This document shows positions 11,357 through 23,073 of a stretch of DNA of 64,000 bases, in pieces (positions within the stretch are counted from its first letter, which is position 1; the number at the start of each line of letters is the position of its first letter). Source of the stretch: Sphaerolaimus hirsutus (taxonomy: Eukaryota > Nematoda > Chromadorea > Monhysterida > Sphaerolaimidae); the NCBI GenBank assembly GCA_964036195.1, contig OZ038454.1, positions 1,984,001 to 2,048,000 of the forward strand, given 5' to 3'. A program made the position numbers and the translations under genes. A model generated the notes under the pieces. The model saw nothing but the letters and a program-made list of their open reading frames with translations, ran no database searches and was not told where the DNA came from.

Positions 11357-11750
11357 TTCATCGGCCCAATGCGTACCACGTGGTGCAAACTGTAAATATG
11401 ACTTGCAACTAGTGTTTTGACGGTGTGTAGACGATAGAAAATTTGATGTTGCCGCTGTGGGACGATATGAGAACCGTCCACCGGTTCTGTTAGCCAGCTT
11501 GAATGTATTGCAATGGCAGTGGTGGTGGTGGTGACGTCGTTGTTGTCAACAGAGCAATTGAATAATTGCTGAAAAATTTATTTTGCATGTAATCGAGCAA
11601 ATGTATCTACAAAAAACAACAAGAACAACCAGCAACAACAACAACAACAACAACAACAAGAAATGACATAAAAAAGCAACTGGCGCTGTGAATAATGATT
11701 CGCTTTATATATACAACAACAACACAATGCACACATGCAACAAGACAAAA

Positions 11751-13008
11751 TTACATCCAATCAGAATCAACGCCACCCCTTGCATTTGAATTTGTCAGAG
11801 CGCACTTGGCAAAAACGACACCATTGACACGAAACGGTTTCCCCCAATGATTGAACAGTGTCAACTTGAGTCCTTTCTCACAGCCACTTGTTGGAGTCTG
11901 CGTCGCCGCACACATACACATACACATACATACATACATACCGAGTTAAACAATAATAATTGTGGAATCATCAAATGAGGAAAAATTACCTGTTTTAGCT
12001 GCACAAAATGTGGCGAATATGGCTCATAAGCATACACGCATCGAGAACTGAGCCACGCATTGGAACCACTATCTGGCGCATGTAATGCTGGTCTCCATGT
12101 GAACACTGCCAGCAGTGGTGTCTCTTCAGACTGAAATACTGTACACATTGGCTCCACACTGTCGCAGCGAACTTGCACACGCTGGCGTAGATTAATTTGG
12201 TGCGGCACGGTTGCATATGTGCGCTGTCTGCCACTACTGTAGCCATATTGTACGCTGTTTGCATCTAGCCAATCAATTTGATTTGCTTGCGCATTGGAAA
12301 CACCTCCCCCAACTGTGATGAAGCCCAGCTCTGCAGCCAGATGCTGACTCATGTACATTCTTGTGACGAGATTTTTGTCGGCATTTTTTATTGCAAAGCG
12401 CCGTAGGCCAATTTGCGATGGGGTCTCAGCATTTGATTCAAATGCCAATGTCTTTGTCGCTTGTCCCTTGTCCCTTCACTAGTTGTGCTCAAAGGTAATG
12501 CACCATTCAGAATATCTGATGCAACCGCAATGGTAACATCGGACATGGACGCTGTACTGCCGCCGCCTGCAGCGGCGATAGTCTGCTTCACCTTTTTCAA
12601 TATCCAGTAGTGTCGATGTGGCCATACTAGATGCCCATATATTGGGCATTTTATACTTGTTGCCAGTGAGCATGTGTTTGACTGTGATAACTGCATCGGC
12701 GAGTTTGTCTTGTTGTACATTTTTCCCCCCTCCCTTTTTGGCCGTTGTCGTCGTCGTTGTGGTCTTTGGGTGCGCTGGCGCAATCTGCTGCTGCTGCATT
12801 TGGCGCCTGAAACGACGATAGCCGTGTCCTTTTTCTTCCATGGTGGGGGGTGTGGGCAGCAAGGGTGTGCGCTCATTCTGAAATGATGATGATGATGAAT
12901 TTATTCATTTGATCACCATGTGCACAACCATTTGTTACTCACCATATCGTCATCGTCATTGTCGTCTTCGTCACCATCGTTGGCAGTGTCACGATTGTCA
13001 TCTGATTC
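11751..13008 (-). pseudogene. Frameshifted structural-protein-like gene (penton/minor capsid candidate), N-terminus lost
   Basis: Exons on the minus strand are ~13008-12943 (acidic, DDNDDDD), 12877-11990 and 11897-11751, ending SDWM. Introns at 12942-12878 and 11989-11898 have GT-AG ends and keep phase 0. The large exon needs two frame changes: one near 12590 (after STLLDIEK), and one near 12455 inside imperfect 7-bp repeats (GGGACAA GGGACAA GCGACAA). The C-terminal exon (GLKLTLFNHWGKPFRVNG) resembles the closing strand pattern of single-jelly-roll penton/minor capsid proteins; that is inference. Upstream, the gene runs into the end of a hAT-like element, so its 5' part is missing. Both tandem copies share the lesions. 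Confidence 0.5.
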
Positions 13009-13136
13009 ACTTTTTTTACACTTTCCTAGGTATTTTTAAAATACCTTACACTTTTGGTATCCATACTCAAAATTTGGAAAGTGTATTTACACTTACACTT
13101 ACACTTTCCAAAAATACCGGTATTTTAACAACTCTG
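13009..13136. mobile_element. Right end of a hAT-like element (CAGAGTTG type) bordering the virus-like block
   Basis: The sequence is rich in ACACTTACACTT repeats and ends ACCGGTATTTTAACAACTCTG, the inverse of the CAGAGTTGTTAAAATACC end of the complete element at 21019-21759. The next 8 bp, CTGTGACG (13137-13144), appear uninterrupted in the other segmental copy at 52832-52839. No partner left end is seen within the window. Confidence 0.65.
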
Positions 13137-13280
13137 CTGTGACGCGTATGTATCTAACATCCTTGTTCAATTTAAAACTTTGTCATTGAGCCGAAAATGC
13201 AAAAACGTTTTGTTCTCACATCACACGGTCGCACAAACGTAATATTGACCAGGAACACAGCGAAAATCATCCGTCCAAAC

Positions 13281-14635
13281 CAGGGTTGGCAAAATCTCAG
13301 AAAAAAATAAAAATAAAATAAAAATAAAATGGAATATTCAAGAATAAAATAAAATAAAATAAAATGGAAAATTTAAGAATAAAAATAAAAATTGTATAAA
13401 AATTCGAATTTTTGTAATTTTTTTGTAAAATTGTATAAAAATTTGTATTTTTGTAAAATTGTATAAAAATTCATATCTTTTGTAAAATTTTATCTCGTTG
13501 CTTGAGTTTCTACCTGTTTATTCATGGATCTGGGAGCAGTCCCAAGTGTAAAGTGTCAAATGTCATGTAAAATGTCATGCAAAGTGTCAATTGTCATGAC
13601 AAATGTAAGGTAAAGTTAAAGTGTAAATTGTCATGACATGTAAAAAATAAAGTATCCATTGTCAAGCAAACTGTGTCCAAATCTTATGTTTTATATCTGA
13701 ATTTTATGTTTTGTATCCAAATAATGTTGTTGTTGAATCCAAATCTTATGTGAACATTTGGATACAAAAACATAAGATTTGGATACAAAACATACTATGG
13801 ATACAAAAACACAAGATTTGGATACACAATTTACACTTTGCATGACATTTGTCATGACAATTGCCACTTTGCTTGAAATTTGACATGACACTTGACATTT
13901 TGCATGACAATTGACACTTTACTTTACATTTGTCATGACAATTGACAAACTGCATTACATTTTACAAATGTGCCCAGCACACTCCACTAGGGTGTCAAAT
14001 TTCCGTTTTCCGTTTTCCGTTTCCGTTTTCCGCAGGCAATTTTTTTCCGTTTTCTGTTCCATTTTCCGGCTGCTGAAATTTTTTTTCCGTTTTCTGTTCC
14101 GTTTTCCGGCCACTTTTTTTTCCGTTTCCGTTTTTCCGGCTCATTTTCCATTTTCCGGCTAAATTTTCAGTTTTTCCGCCTTTTTTCCGTTTTCCGGCTG
14201 AATTTCCAGTTTTGCCGGATTTTTTCCGTTTTCCGCCTCAATTTTCTCTCTTTCCGCCACATTTTACCTTTTTCTGACTCAAATTTCTGTTTTCTGTTCC
14301 AGCCGAACTGGTAAACATTCATGCAGATTGTCAATTATGTAAATTTTTTCTGTTTCCAGCAAAATTTCTGCAAATTTTTTCCACTTCCAGCAAAATTTCA
14401 GCAAATTTTATCTGTTTTCTGTCAAAATTTCAGCAAATTTTTTTATTTCCATGCTAATTTCATTTTTCCGTTTCCGTTTTTCCGGCCCCTTTTTCCGTTT
14501 TCCGGCCACTGAAATTTTTTTTCCGTTTCCGTTTTCCGTCAAGTGCAAATTTTTTTCCGTTTTCCGTTCCGTTTTCCGGCCGCTGAAATTTTTTTCCGTT
14601 TCCGTTTCCGTTTTCCGTAAAAAAATTTTGTTGAC
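13281..14635. mobile_element. Partial first-unit copy of the hAT-like element (left end only), with a nested AAACGG-repeat element
   Basis: The left terminus CAGGGTTGGCAAAATCTCAG follows GTCCAAAC. It continues through AAAATAAAAT repeats and a CCCAAG-type MITE (about 13545-13985) to a nested element at 13988-14635 with ends TAGGGTGTCAAA and TTGACACCCTA. The right end of the outer element is missing here because the tandem junction follows. Confidence 0.75.
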
Positions 14636-14653
14636 ACCCTACACTCCATCCTG

Positions 14654-15009
14654 TCCATCTTTTGTCTGAATGCGCATCATCAGGTGTAGATGCAATGATG
14701 AAAAATCTAGCAGACCAGTGCTAGAGGCCACCGTTGTGAACACATCTGCGACAATAAACGGCTGGACGTTGCACACATGTAGAGAAAAGTCAATGTAATT
14801 TTTACTATGCACTCACATGGAGACATTTCATTCCCATCACTTATTAAAAGTAGTTGTTCACGCTCGCAATGACTAACGTATGCTTGTGTCGGTGGAAGCG
14901 CATCTAAAAACAAGACATGTTGAGAATCTACATGTGTGAATACATGTATTTACCTACCGGGGCAAAACTCTGGTGGACATGGTAACAGATGTGAACCACT
15001 ATCTAATAG
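14654..15009 (-). pseudogene. Truncated second copy of the capsid gene 5' exons
   Basis: This repeats capsid exons 1, 2 and the first part of exon 3 from the tandem duplication. Exon 3 is cut at the duplication junction, so the remaining six exons are missing. It cannot encode a capsid protein. Confidence 0.8.
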
Positions 15010-15335
15010 TTTTTTTCTCGGGCTCAAAATTCATGCAGGGTGATTTGAAGCCATTATTTGTGATGTATGTTGTTGTGATTATACTTTTACCACGCCACAC
15101 GATGATTAATTCTTCTTCTTCTTCTATTTGACTGTGTGTATATGCGAGAAAAGATACAGGCATTTGGTATACTTCATGACAATTAAAAAAATATGGCATG
15201 GGCATATTGCGACATATGAGACAGACAAACAAACAGACAGACAGACGACATGTCTAGAACGATGCAAAACTGTATAATTTTATTAAATCAACATGTGAAA
15301 TGTGGAAAAATGTGATCACTAATCATCAGATTGTA

Positions 15336-15764
15336 CTATAGCCATTCTGAAGAAACTGTTATTCCCACTGCGTTATTTGATGCGTTGGCATTATTATTAT
15401 TAATATTCTTTGGTGGGCGTACCAACTGGACGCTTTCACCTTTATGTGCCTTTTTCTTTGCGGCACGCTCTGGTTGTTGTGCTTGTTGTTGTTGTGCTTG
15501 TTGTACTGGTGGTTTTTGTGAATGTAGACTACTCTCAGGTGCAGCTGGTTCTCCAGTGGTGTGAGAGAATAAATCTTGTTGTTGTTGTAAATTTACATCC
15601 GATCTATCCTGCGCATCTGGCGTAACAAGTTTTTGAGAAGATAGTTCAGACACCATTGCAGATGTCCATTTGTCGCGATTGGTGGCCTCTAAATCGCCAG
15701 TATTTTGATCAAACTGTTGTGTCCAATAGTCTTTTGTGAATATCTGATCTGGCAAGTTGGCCAT
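15336..15764 (-). CDS. Second copy of the Gln/Asn-rich hypothetical protein
   Basis: This tandem-duplicate ORF of 142 codons ends SSEWL. It differs from the 10928-11356 copy near the end of the Asn run (NASNNAVGI versus NASKNAAGI). The upstream frame is also open. Function is unknown. Confidence 0.4.
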   Translation of the reverse strand: MANLPDQIFTKDYWTQQFDQNTGDLEATNRDKWTSAMVSELSSQKLVTPDAQDRSDVNLQQQQDLFSHTTGEPAAPESSLHSQKPPVQQAQQQQAQQPERAAKKKAHKGESVQLVRPPKNINNNNANASNNAVGITVSSEWL

Positions 15765-16158
15765 TTCATCGGCCCAATGCGTACCACGTGGTGCAAACTG
15801 TAAATATGACTTGCAACTAGTGTTTTGACGGTGTGTAGACGATAGAAAATTTGATGTTGCCGCTGTGGGACGATATGAGAACCGTCCACCGGTTCTGTTA
15901 GCCAGCTTGAATGTATTGCAATGGCAGTGGTGGTGGTGGTGACGTCGTTGTTGTCAACAGAGCAATTGAATAATTGCTGAAAAATTTATTTTGCATGTAA
16001 TCGAGCAAATGTATCTACAAAAAACAACAAGAACAACCAGCAACAACAACAACAACAACAACAACAAGAAATGACATAAAAAAGCAACTGGCGCTGTGAA
16101 TAATGATTCGCTTTATATATACAACAACAACACAATGCACACATGCAACAAGACAAAA

Positions 16159-17416
16159 TTACATCCAATCAGAATCAACGCCACCCCTTGCATTTGAATT
16201 TGTCAGAGCGCACTTGGCAAAAACGACACCATTGACACGAAACGGTTTCCCCCAATGATTGAACAGTGTCAACTTGAGTCCTTTCTCACAGCCACTTGTT
16301 GGAGTCTGCGTCGCCGCACACATACACATACACATACATACATACATACCGAGTTAAACAATAATAATTGTGGAATCATCAAATGAGGAAAAATTACCTG
16401 TTTTAGCTGCACAAAATGTGGCGAATATGGCTCATAAGCATACACGCATCGAGAACTGAGCCACGCATTGGAACCACTATCTGGCGCATGTAATGCTGGT
16501 CTCCATGTGAACACTGCCAGCAGTGGTGTCTCTTCAGACTGAAATACTGTACACATTGGCTCCACACTGTCGCAGCGAACTTGCACACGCTGGCGTAGAT
16601 TAATTTGGTGCGGCACGGTTGCATATGTGCGCTGTCTGCCACTACTGTAGCCATATTGTACGCTGTTTGCATCTAGCCAATCAATTTGATTTGCTTGCGC
16701 ATTGGAAACACCTCCCCCAACTGTGATGAAGCCCAGCTCTGCAGCCAGATGCTGACTCATGTACATTCTTGTGACGAGATTTTTGTCGGCATTTTTTATT
16801 GCAAAGCGCCGTAGGCCAATTTGCGATGGGGTCTCAGCATTTGATTCAAATGCCAATGTCTTTGTCGCTTGTCCCTTGTCCCTTCACTAGTTGTGCTCAA
16901 AGGTAATGCACCATTCAGAATATCTGATGCAACCGCAATGGTAACATCGGACATGGACGCTGTACTGCCGCCGCCTGCAGCGGCGATAGTCTGCTTCACC
17001 TTTTTCAATATCCAGTAGTGTCGATGTGGCCATACTAGATGCCCATATATTGGGCATTTTATACTTGTTGCCAGTGAGCATGTGTTTGACTGTGATAACT
17101 GCATCGGCGAGTTTGTCTTGTTGTACATTTTTCCCCCCTCCCTTTTTGGCCGTTGTCGTCGTTGTTGTGGTCTTTGGGTGCGCTGGCGCAATCTGCTGCT
17201 GCTGCATTTGGCGCCTGAAACGACGATAGCCGTGTCCTTTTTCTTCCATGGTGGGGGGTGTGGGCAGCAAGGGTGTGCGCTCATTCTGAAATGATGATGA
17301 TGATGAATTTATTCATTTGATCACCATGTGCACAACCATTTGTTACTCACCATATCGTCATCGTCATTGTCGTCTTCGTCACCATCGTTGGCAGTGTCAC
17401 GATTGTCATCTGATTC
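16159..17416 (-). pseudogene. Second copy of the frameshifted SDWM-ending gene
   Basis: This is the tandem duplicate of 11751-13008 with the same exon borders and the same two frame breaks. One substitution is visible (RPQQRRQ versus RPQRRRQ in an overlapping frame). The shared lesions show the gene was already broken before the duplication. Confidence 0.5.
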
Positions 17417-17688
17417 ACTTTTTTTACACTTTCCTAGGTATTTTTAAAATACCTTACACTTTTGGTATCCATACTCAAAATTTGGAAAGTGTATTTACAC
17501 TTACACTTACACTTTCCAAAAATACCGGTATTTTAACAACTCTGCTGTGACGCGTATGTATCTAACATCCTTGTTCAATTTAAAACTTTGTCATTGAGCC
17601 GAAAATGCAAAAACGTTTTGTTCTCACATCACACGGTCGCACAAACGTAATATTGACCAGGAACACAGCGAAAATCATCCGTCCAAAC

Positions 17689-19396
17689 CAGGGTTGGCAA
17701 AATCTCAGAAAAAAATAAAAATAAAATAAAAATAAAATGGAATATTCAAGAATAAAATAAAATAAAATAAAATGGAAAATTTAAGAATAAAAATAAAAAT
17801 TGTATAAAAATTCGAATTTTTGTAATTTTTTTGTAAAATTGTATAAAAATTTGTATTTTTGTAAAATTGTATAAAAATTCATATCTTTTGTAAAATTTTA
17901 TCTCGTTGCTTGAGTTTCTACCTGTTTATTCATGGATCTGGGAGCAGTCCCAAGTGTAAAGTGTCAAATGTCATGTAAAATGTCATGCAAAGTGTCAATT
18001 GTCATGACAAATGTAAGGTAAAGTTAAAGTGTAAATTGTCATGACATGTAAAAAATAAAGTATCCATTGTCAAGCAAACTGTGTCCAAATCTTATGTTTT
18101 ATATCTGAATTTTATGTTTTGTATCCAAATAATGTTGTTGTTGAATCCAAATCTTATGTGAACATTTGGATACAAAAACATAAGATTTGGATACAAAACA
18201 TACTATGGATACAAAAACACAAGATTTGGATACACAATTTACACTTTGCATGACATTTGTCATGACAATTGCCACTTTGCTTGAAATTTGACATGACACT
18301 TGACATTTTGCATGACAATTGACACTTTACTTTACATTTGTCATGACAATTGACAAACTGCATTACATTTTACAAATGTGCCCAGCACACTCCACTAGGG
18401 TGTCAAATTTCCGTTTTCCGTTTTCCGTTTCCGTTTTTCGCAGGCAATTTTTTTCCGTTTTCCGTTCCATTTTCCGGCTGCTGAAATTTTTTTTCCGTTT
18501 TCTGTTCCGTTTTCCGGCCACTTTTTTTTCCGTTTCCGTTTTTCCGGCTCATTTTCCATTTTCCGGCTAAATTTTCAGTTTTTCCGCCTTTTTTCCGTTT
18601 TCCGGCTGAATTTCCAGTTTTGCCGGATTTTTTCCGTTTTCCGCCTCAATTTTCTCTCTTTCCGCCACATTTTACCTTTTTCTGACTCAAATTTCTGTTT
18701 TCTGTTCCAGCCGAACTGGTAAACATTCATGCAGATTGTCAATTATGTAAATTTTTTCTGTTTCCAGCAAAATTTCTGCAAATTTTTTCCACTTCCAGCA
18801 AAATTTCAGCAAATTTTATCTGTTTTCTGTCAAAATTTCAGCAAATTTTTTTATTTCCATGCTAATTTCATTTTTCCGTTTCCGTTTTTCCGGCCCCTTT
18901 TTCCGTTTTCCGGCCACTGAAAATTTTTTTCCGTTTCCGTTTTCCGTCAAGTGCAAATTTTTTTCCGTTTTCCGTTCCGTTTTCCGGCCGCTGAAATTTT
19001 TTTCCGTTTCCGTTTTCCGTAAAAAAATTTTGTTGACACCCTACACTCCACTACTGAAAATATAAACCATTCTTATCAATAATTGTAACTTTATACTTGC
19101 AGCTAGCTAACAATACATACTGCATGCAACTTTTGAAAAGTAAGGGAAAAATTTGTCACAGGTTTTTCATGTAAAGGTCTAATTATGACATTTTTCTGGC
19201 CTTGCATGCATGATTCTGATTTTTTGTAAAATTTGTGTACAATTTTTGTAAAATGTGTCATTTTATTTTATTTATGACTTTTGGGAATAAAATAAAATAA
19301 AATAAAATGAAACAAGAATAAAATTAAAATAAAATAAAATTTTTATACAATTTTTATACAATTTTACTAAAATGAATTTTTATAAAACCAACCCTG
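17689..19396. mobile_element. Complete hAT-like non-autonomous element, 1,708 bp
   Basis: The ends CAGGGTTGGC and CCAACCCTG are inverted repeats. They are flanked by the 8-bp duplication GTCCAAAC (17681-17688 and 19397-19404). The other segmental copy has the empty site with a single GTCCAAAC near 52973. Subterminal regions on both sides are AAAATAAAATAAAAT repeats. No transposase is encoded. It contains a CCCAAG-type MITE and the nested element 18396-19043. Confidence 0.88.
18396..19043. mobile_element. hAT-like MITE with TTTTCCG/CGGAAAA repeats, 648 bp
   Basis: Ends are TAGGGTGTCAAA and TTGACACCCTA, flanked by CACTCCAC on both sides (18388-18395 and 19044-19051). Nearly the whole interior consists of TTTTCCGTTTTCCGG-type repeats, whose complement contains AAACGG many times. 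There is no coding capacity; apparent Phe/Arg-rich ORFs are repeat translations. Confidence 0.88.
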
Positions 19397-19983
19397 GTCC
19401 AAACTTGAATGTGAGACATAAGTATTGGGAAAGTCCAACAACACTGTAGAGTTTCATGTCCGCCGACGCCGAGTATAGTAACATTTTATGTATACTCCGC
19501 TTACTTTACAACCTGCACGCGTGGTTCCCGCTGGAAGTGTGCCAATGATGGTTAACGCGTCCGAGTTTTATAAAAAGATGAAAAAATTGATTGTTGTTAT
19601 TATGTTATTCATTAACATATTCACATCGATGATTTTTTTTCATATTTTTACGGAAATCGCATGATTTAATAATCATTGGCACGCTTCCAACACGAGACAT
19701 AAATCAGTGCGAGGGCAGAGTATCACGTACGCCGAGTATACAAGATTTACCCCAGTCAGTAGACAACAGTGAATATGTGTAATTGAGAGTATAAAATATT
19801 GAGTTTCATTTGTAAGAATTCTAATTGCTTCATAAAGTGATCCCCACATAATTCTGATCATTTGAGGTGCTCAACCATCAAAATCGAGAATTCATGGAAA
19901 TTTCAGTTCCAAAGGTGTGGCCTGAAAGAGTGGTGCATTTCGGTGCTAGCACTGGCAACCGACCAATGTCACAGGGTGCCAGT

Positions 19984-21972
19984 TAGGGCTCGAACTTGAC
20001 TCGACTAGACTCGACTTGACTCGAGACTCGAGACTCGAGGGTAAAATGAGGTACCGACTCGACTCGCCTGACGCGACCGGAAAAATATGGCCCTGACTCG
20101 AGACTCGAGGTTTTCGCCTGACTCGACTCGAAATTTTGACAAAATTCGAGTCGGGGTTCCCATTGAAAAATGTCCAAAAATTTCAATTTTGATATAAATT
20201 TTTTGACATTCTTTTCAAAAAATTTGCACACAAGTGCGCATTTCCACACCATATGCATGATACCATATTTCCTTGAAATACCCCCTTGAGTTGACCCCCC
20301 CTGAAATACCCCCGTGTTGTTTTGAGCTGAGGAAAAAAATTACCCCCCCCCCCTCAAAATACCCGTCTGGAATACCATCATCAGGTACATCATGTATGCA
20401 ATATACATGATGTATTAATAGGGGCCAATTTGCCCCGCAGCTACACATATATCATCCATTTAGTCATGTTATTTTACCATTTTGGGTATGTAAAAGACCA
20501 TTCTTCACTACAATCTTTACAAAAATTTCTGGCGAAACAATAAACCCTCCTTGAAATACCCCCCTCAAAATTTCCACTCTGAAAAAATAAACCCCGTGGG
20601 GGTATTTTCACCATTACAAGGGGCAAACAAACACTCCCATTTCAAAATACTGGATAAATCCCTGGTTGTAGCTGATCACCTTCATATGATAAGTACCCCC
20701 ATCTTTTGTGAATATAAAAATACTTGTTTCTGACAAAGGAAGTTGCTTTCCAATCGTTGCCTAACATTGGCTTTAAGTGTAATTTACCAGGTGGTTTGTG
20801 GATGGCATTTTTCAATTGTTTTTCTAAAAAGACTTTGTTTTTTATTATAAAAACCAGATCATTAAAAGATGTTGTATTTTCATCACTAGACTGATTTTAT
20901 TTTTGCAACTTTATTTGTGGCAACATCAAGAAAGTGAACGTGTAAATTAGATTTTAACTTTATTTTGTGATTGAAATGAACTGTTGGCATTTAGACTTCA
21001 TTGAGTGTGTGTGAGAACCAGAGTTGTTAAAATACCGGTATTTTTGGAAAGCGTAAGCGTAAGCGTAAATACAGTTTCCAAATTTTGAGTGTGGATACTA
21101 AAAGCGTAAGGTATTTTTTAAATACCTAGGAAAGCGTAAAATAAAGCGTAAGCGTAAAAAAAGTTCAAGGAGTTTTTTCTCAGTGGATTCGTTCAAAATC
21201 AAGCTTTCAGCGACATTTTTCAGGTGTCTACTTGGTAGTTTGCCCTTATATGTTGATAGCACTTAATCCACAGCGACAGTTAATTAATCTTCATTTCCGC
21301 ACTCGGACTTTATGCTGTACATTTTTGCGATGTATTCTCTTAAATAAATACCTAATTTTCATAAATACTTACCGCATTTCTTCTAATAGCGTAAACGTAA
21401 AATACACTTATGTCATCTTCATTTTCGAACTCAGACGTCATGCATTTTCAGAACAAAAATTTCTATTCTGAAGCCATTGCCATCTAAATACATTTAAACA
21501 TTTTGCCCAACGACACAGTATAAAAGAGACATTCATATTGCGACACAATTTGTAGTTTTTGTAGTTTTTACACTTTTTACAAAAGCATAAAACCGGACTA
21601 TGTGAAAAACTTTTTTACGCTTTTAGTACCCGGGTATTTCGGCCGGGAAAGCGTAATAAAGCGTACGGGTATTTTATGAAAGCGTAAGCGTAAGCGTAAG
21701 TAAAAATACCCATTTACCCGGGTATTTCGGGTAAGCGTAAATACGCTTTCGCAACTCTGGTGAGAACATCAGTAGAGAAACCAGTATCTGAAATTTCTGC
21801 CAAGTATCATGCCAAAAAGTAACGCATCCGACTTGACTCTAGACTCGAGATTTTTGCCTGACTCGACTCGAATTTTCACTGACTCGCCTGACTCGACTCA
21901 CCGACTCGACCGGAAAAATTTTGGGGTTGCGACTCGAACTCGAGTTTGAAAAAAATCGAGTTTCGAGCCCTA
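19984..21972. mobile_element. hAT-like element with GACTCGA repeats, 1,989 bp
   Basis: Ends are TAGGGCTCGAACTTG and the inverse ending TTCGAGCCCTA, flanked by GTGCCAGT at 19976-19983 and 21973-21980. Copy B has the uninterrupted empty site near 53457. Both subterminal regions are built of GACTCGACTCGAGACTCGAG. It contains a C-rich CCTTGAAATACCCC segment and the nested element 21019-21759. No transposase was found. Confidence 0.88.
21019..21759. mobile_element. Nested hAT-like element with AAGCGTAAGCGTAA repeats, 741 bp
   Basis: Ends are CAGAGTTGTTAAAATACC and CGCAACTCTG, flanked by GTGAGAAC at 21011-21018 and 21760-21767. Subterminal repeats are AAGCGTAAGCGTAA, with TACCCGGGTATTT and TACCGGTATTT motifs at the ends. 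It was inserted into the GACTCGA element, and so is the younger of the two. Confidence 0.87.
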
Positions 21973-21980
21973 GTGCCAGT

Positions 21981-22097
21981 GCTATATTTTTCAAACTGGC
22001 ACCGGTTCTGGTGCCGTGTCAATTTTTTTTTGCCGGTGCCCAAGGTGCAGTGCGGTTGCGGTGCGGTGCCATTGTTTCCGGTGCATTTTCCATCACT
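21981..22097. mobile_element. Right end of a GGCACC-repeat hAT-like element (copy A)
   Basis: GGCACCGG and GGTGCCG repeats end in TTTTCCATCACTA, the terminus of the TAGTGATGGAAAA family. The same fragment occurs in copy B at about 53464-53572. Confidence 0.6.
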
Positions 22098-22793
22098 ATT
22101 CCGTCTTTAACTGCATTGCATACATTTTCAGTTTCACACATTGAGAATTATAGCATTTCAATACTGCCGCAATATTTGGTATTTTATTGAACAAGTTTTT
22201 AAATGTGGAAATGTCTGCCTGTAATTTTCGGTGCCGTTGCAGAAGCCGTTGCAGTGACAAGCAGAATTCTTTGACAAAGCAAATAGAACAAAACATGGCA
22301 AAACACCCTGTCATTAGCAAAAGGATTAATCTGAGTTTGGCCATGAACTATAGTGAACTTATGATAATCTTAATTAAGGCAGTATGGGATCACATTGTGT
22401 TGTGACACTATCTCAAACATTGTGTACAACAAAACTGATTAAATGCATGAATATTAAACCCAAAAACATTATTTTTCATTACATTACGTTTATTTGACAA
22501 TGGTGCACATTGTTTCATGTGGCTTTATTCATTAAAACATGGTAGCATTCTTTGCACAACACGTTGTACAGTCCGATCCCACCCACCATAAACCCTTCTA
22601 TAAGCCCCCCCCCCCCCCTTGAATAACCCCTCCCCTTTGAGTAACAACCCGCTTTATTCCTTTGTCCCCATATCTGATGGGTGGGATGGGAATGATGTTA
22701 CATGCATTAGAATAAAACATTTTGGTAATCACAGTTTTTCCTCTTTTGCATAGTTTTTATAAAATCTGAATTTGTTCTAAGTATAAATATGTA

Positions 22794-23073
22794 CCGTATT
22801 TCCTCGAATTACCCCCCGGGTTTTTTTTGTTCAGAGTCGAAATTTTGAAGGGGGAGTAAACGAGGGGGGGGTTATTATTTCGGCAGAAAGTTTTGAAATC
22901 CCAGTACTAAATTGTTGTTTGAACACAGGCATTATTGTTAGCGTGTTCGACATTGCCCGGCGCACGAACTGCAGCTTTTGTCATTTACACTTTATTTGGG
23001 GGTGGGAGGGGGTATTTCGAGGGGGTAATTAATTCATAGTGGTTATTTTGAGGTGTATTTCGAGGAAATACGG
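22794..23073. mobile_element. MITE with CCGTATTTCCTCGAA ends, TA flanks (copy A)
   Basis: Terminal inverted repeats CCGTATTTCCTCGAA / TTTCGAGGAAATACGG are flanked by TA. The interior is G/C-run rich (ACCCCCCGGG, GGGGGGGTTATTATTTCG). The same copy is present in copy B at 55180-55457, so it predates the duplication. Confidence 0.75.

Larger units (their letters stand above)
10246..19061. repeat. 4,408-bp tandem duplication, two copies
   Basis: Unit 1 is about 10246-14653 and unit 2 about 14654-19061. Every landmark recurs with an offset of 4,408 bp, with only scattered substitutions (for example in GCTGCGTTTTTTGATG versus ACTGCGTTATTTGATG). Unit 1 starts inside capsid exon 3, so only the first unit is attached to a whole capsid gene. 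Unit 1 ends 7 bp into the target-site duplication of a small hAT element. A recent event or an assembly duplication would both explain the near identity. Confidence 0.9.

Noticed and set aside
11578..11760. Cys-rich minus-strand ORF over CAACAACAACAA repeats
   Set aside because: It is a translation of a trinucleotide microsatellite in the spacer between two genes.
22096..22405. Overlapping ORFs on both strands present in both segmental copies
   Set aside because: Similarity between copies is explained by the duplication. No domain, splice site or codon pattern favours either strand.
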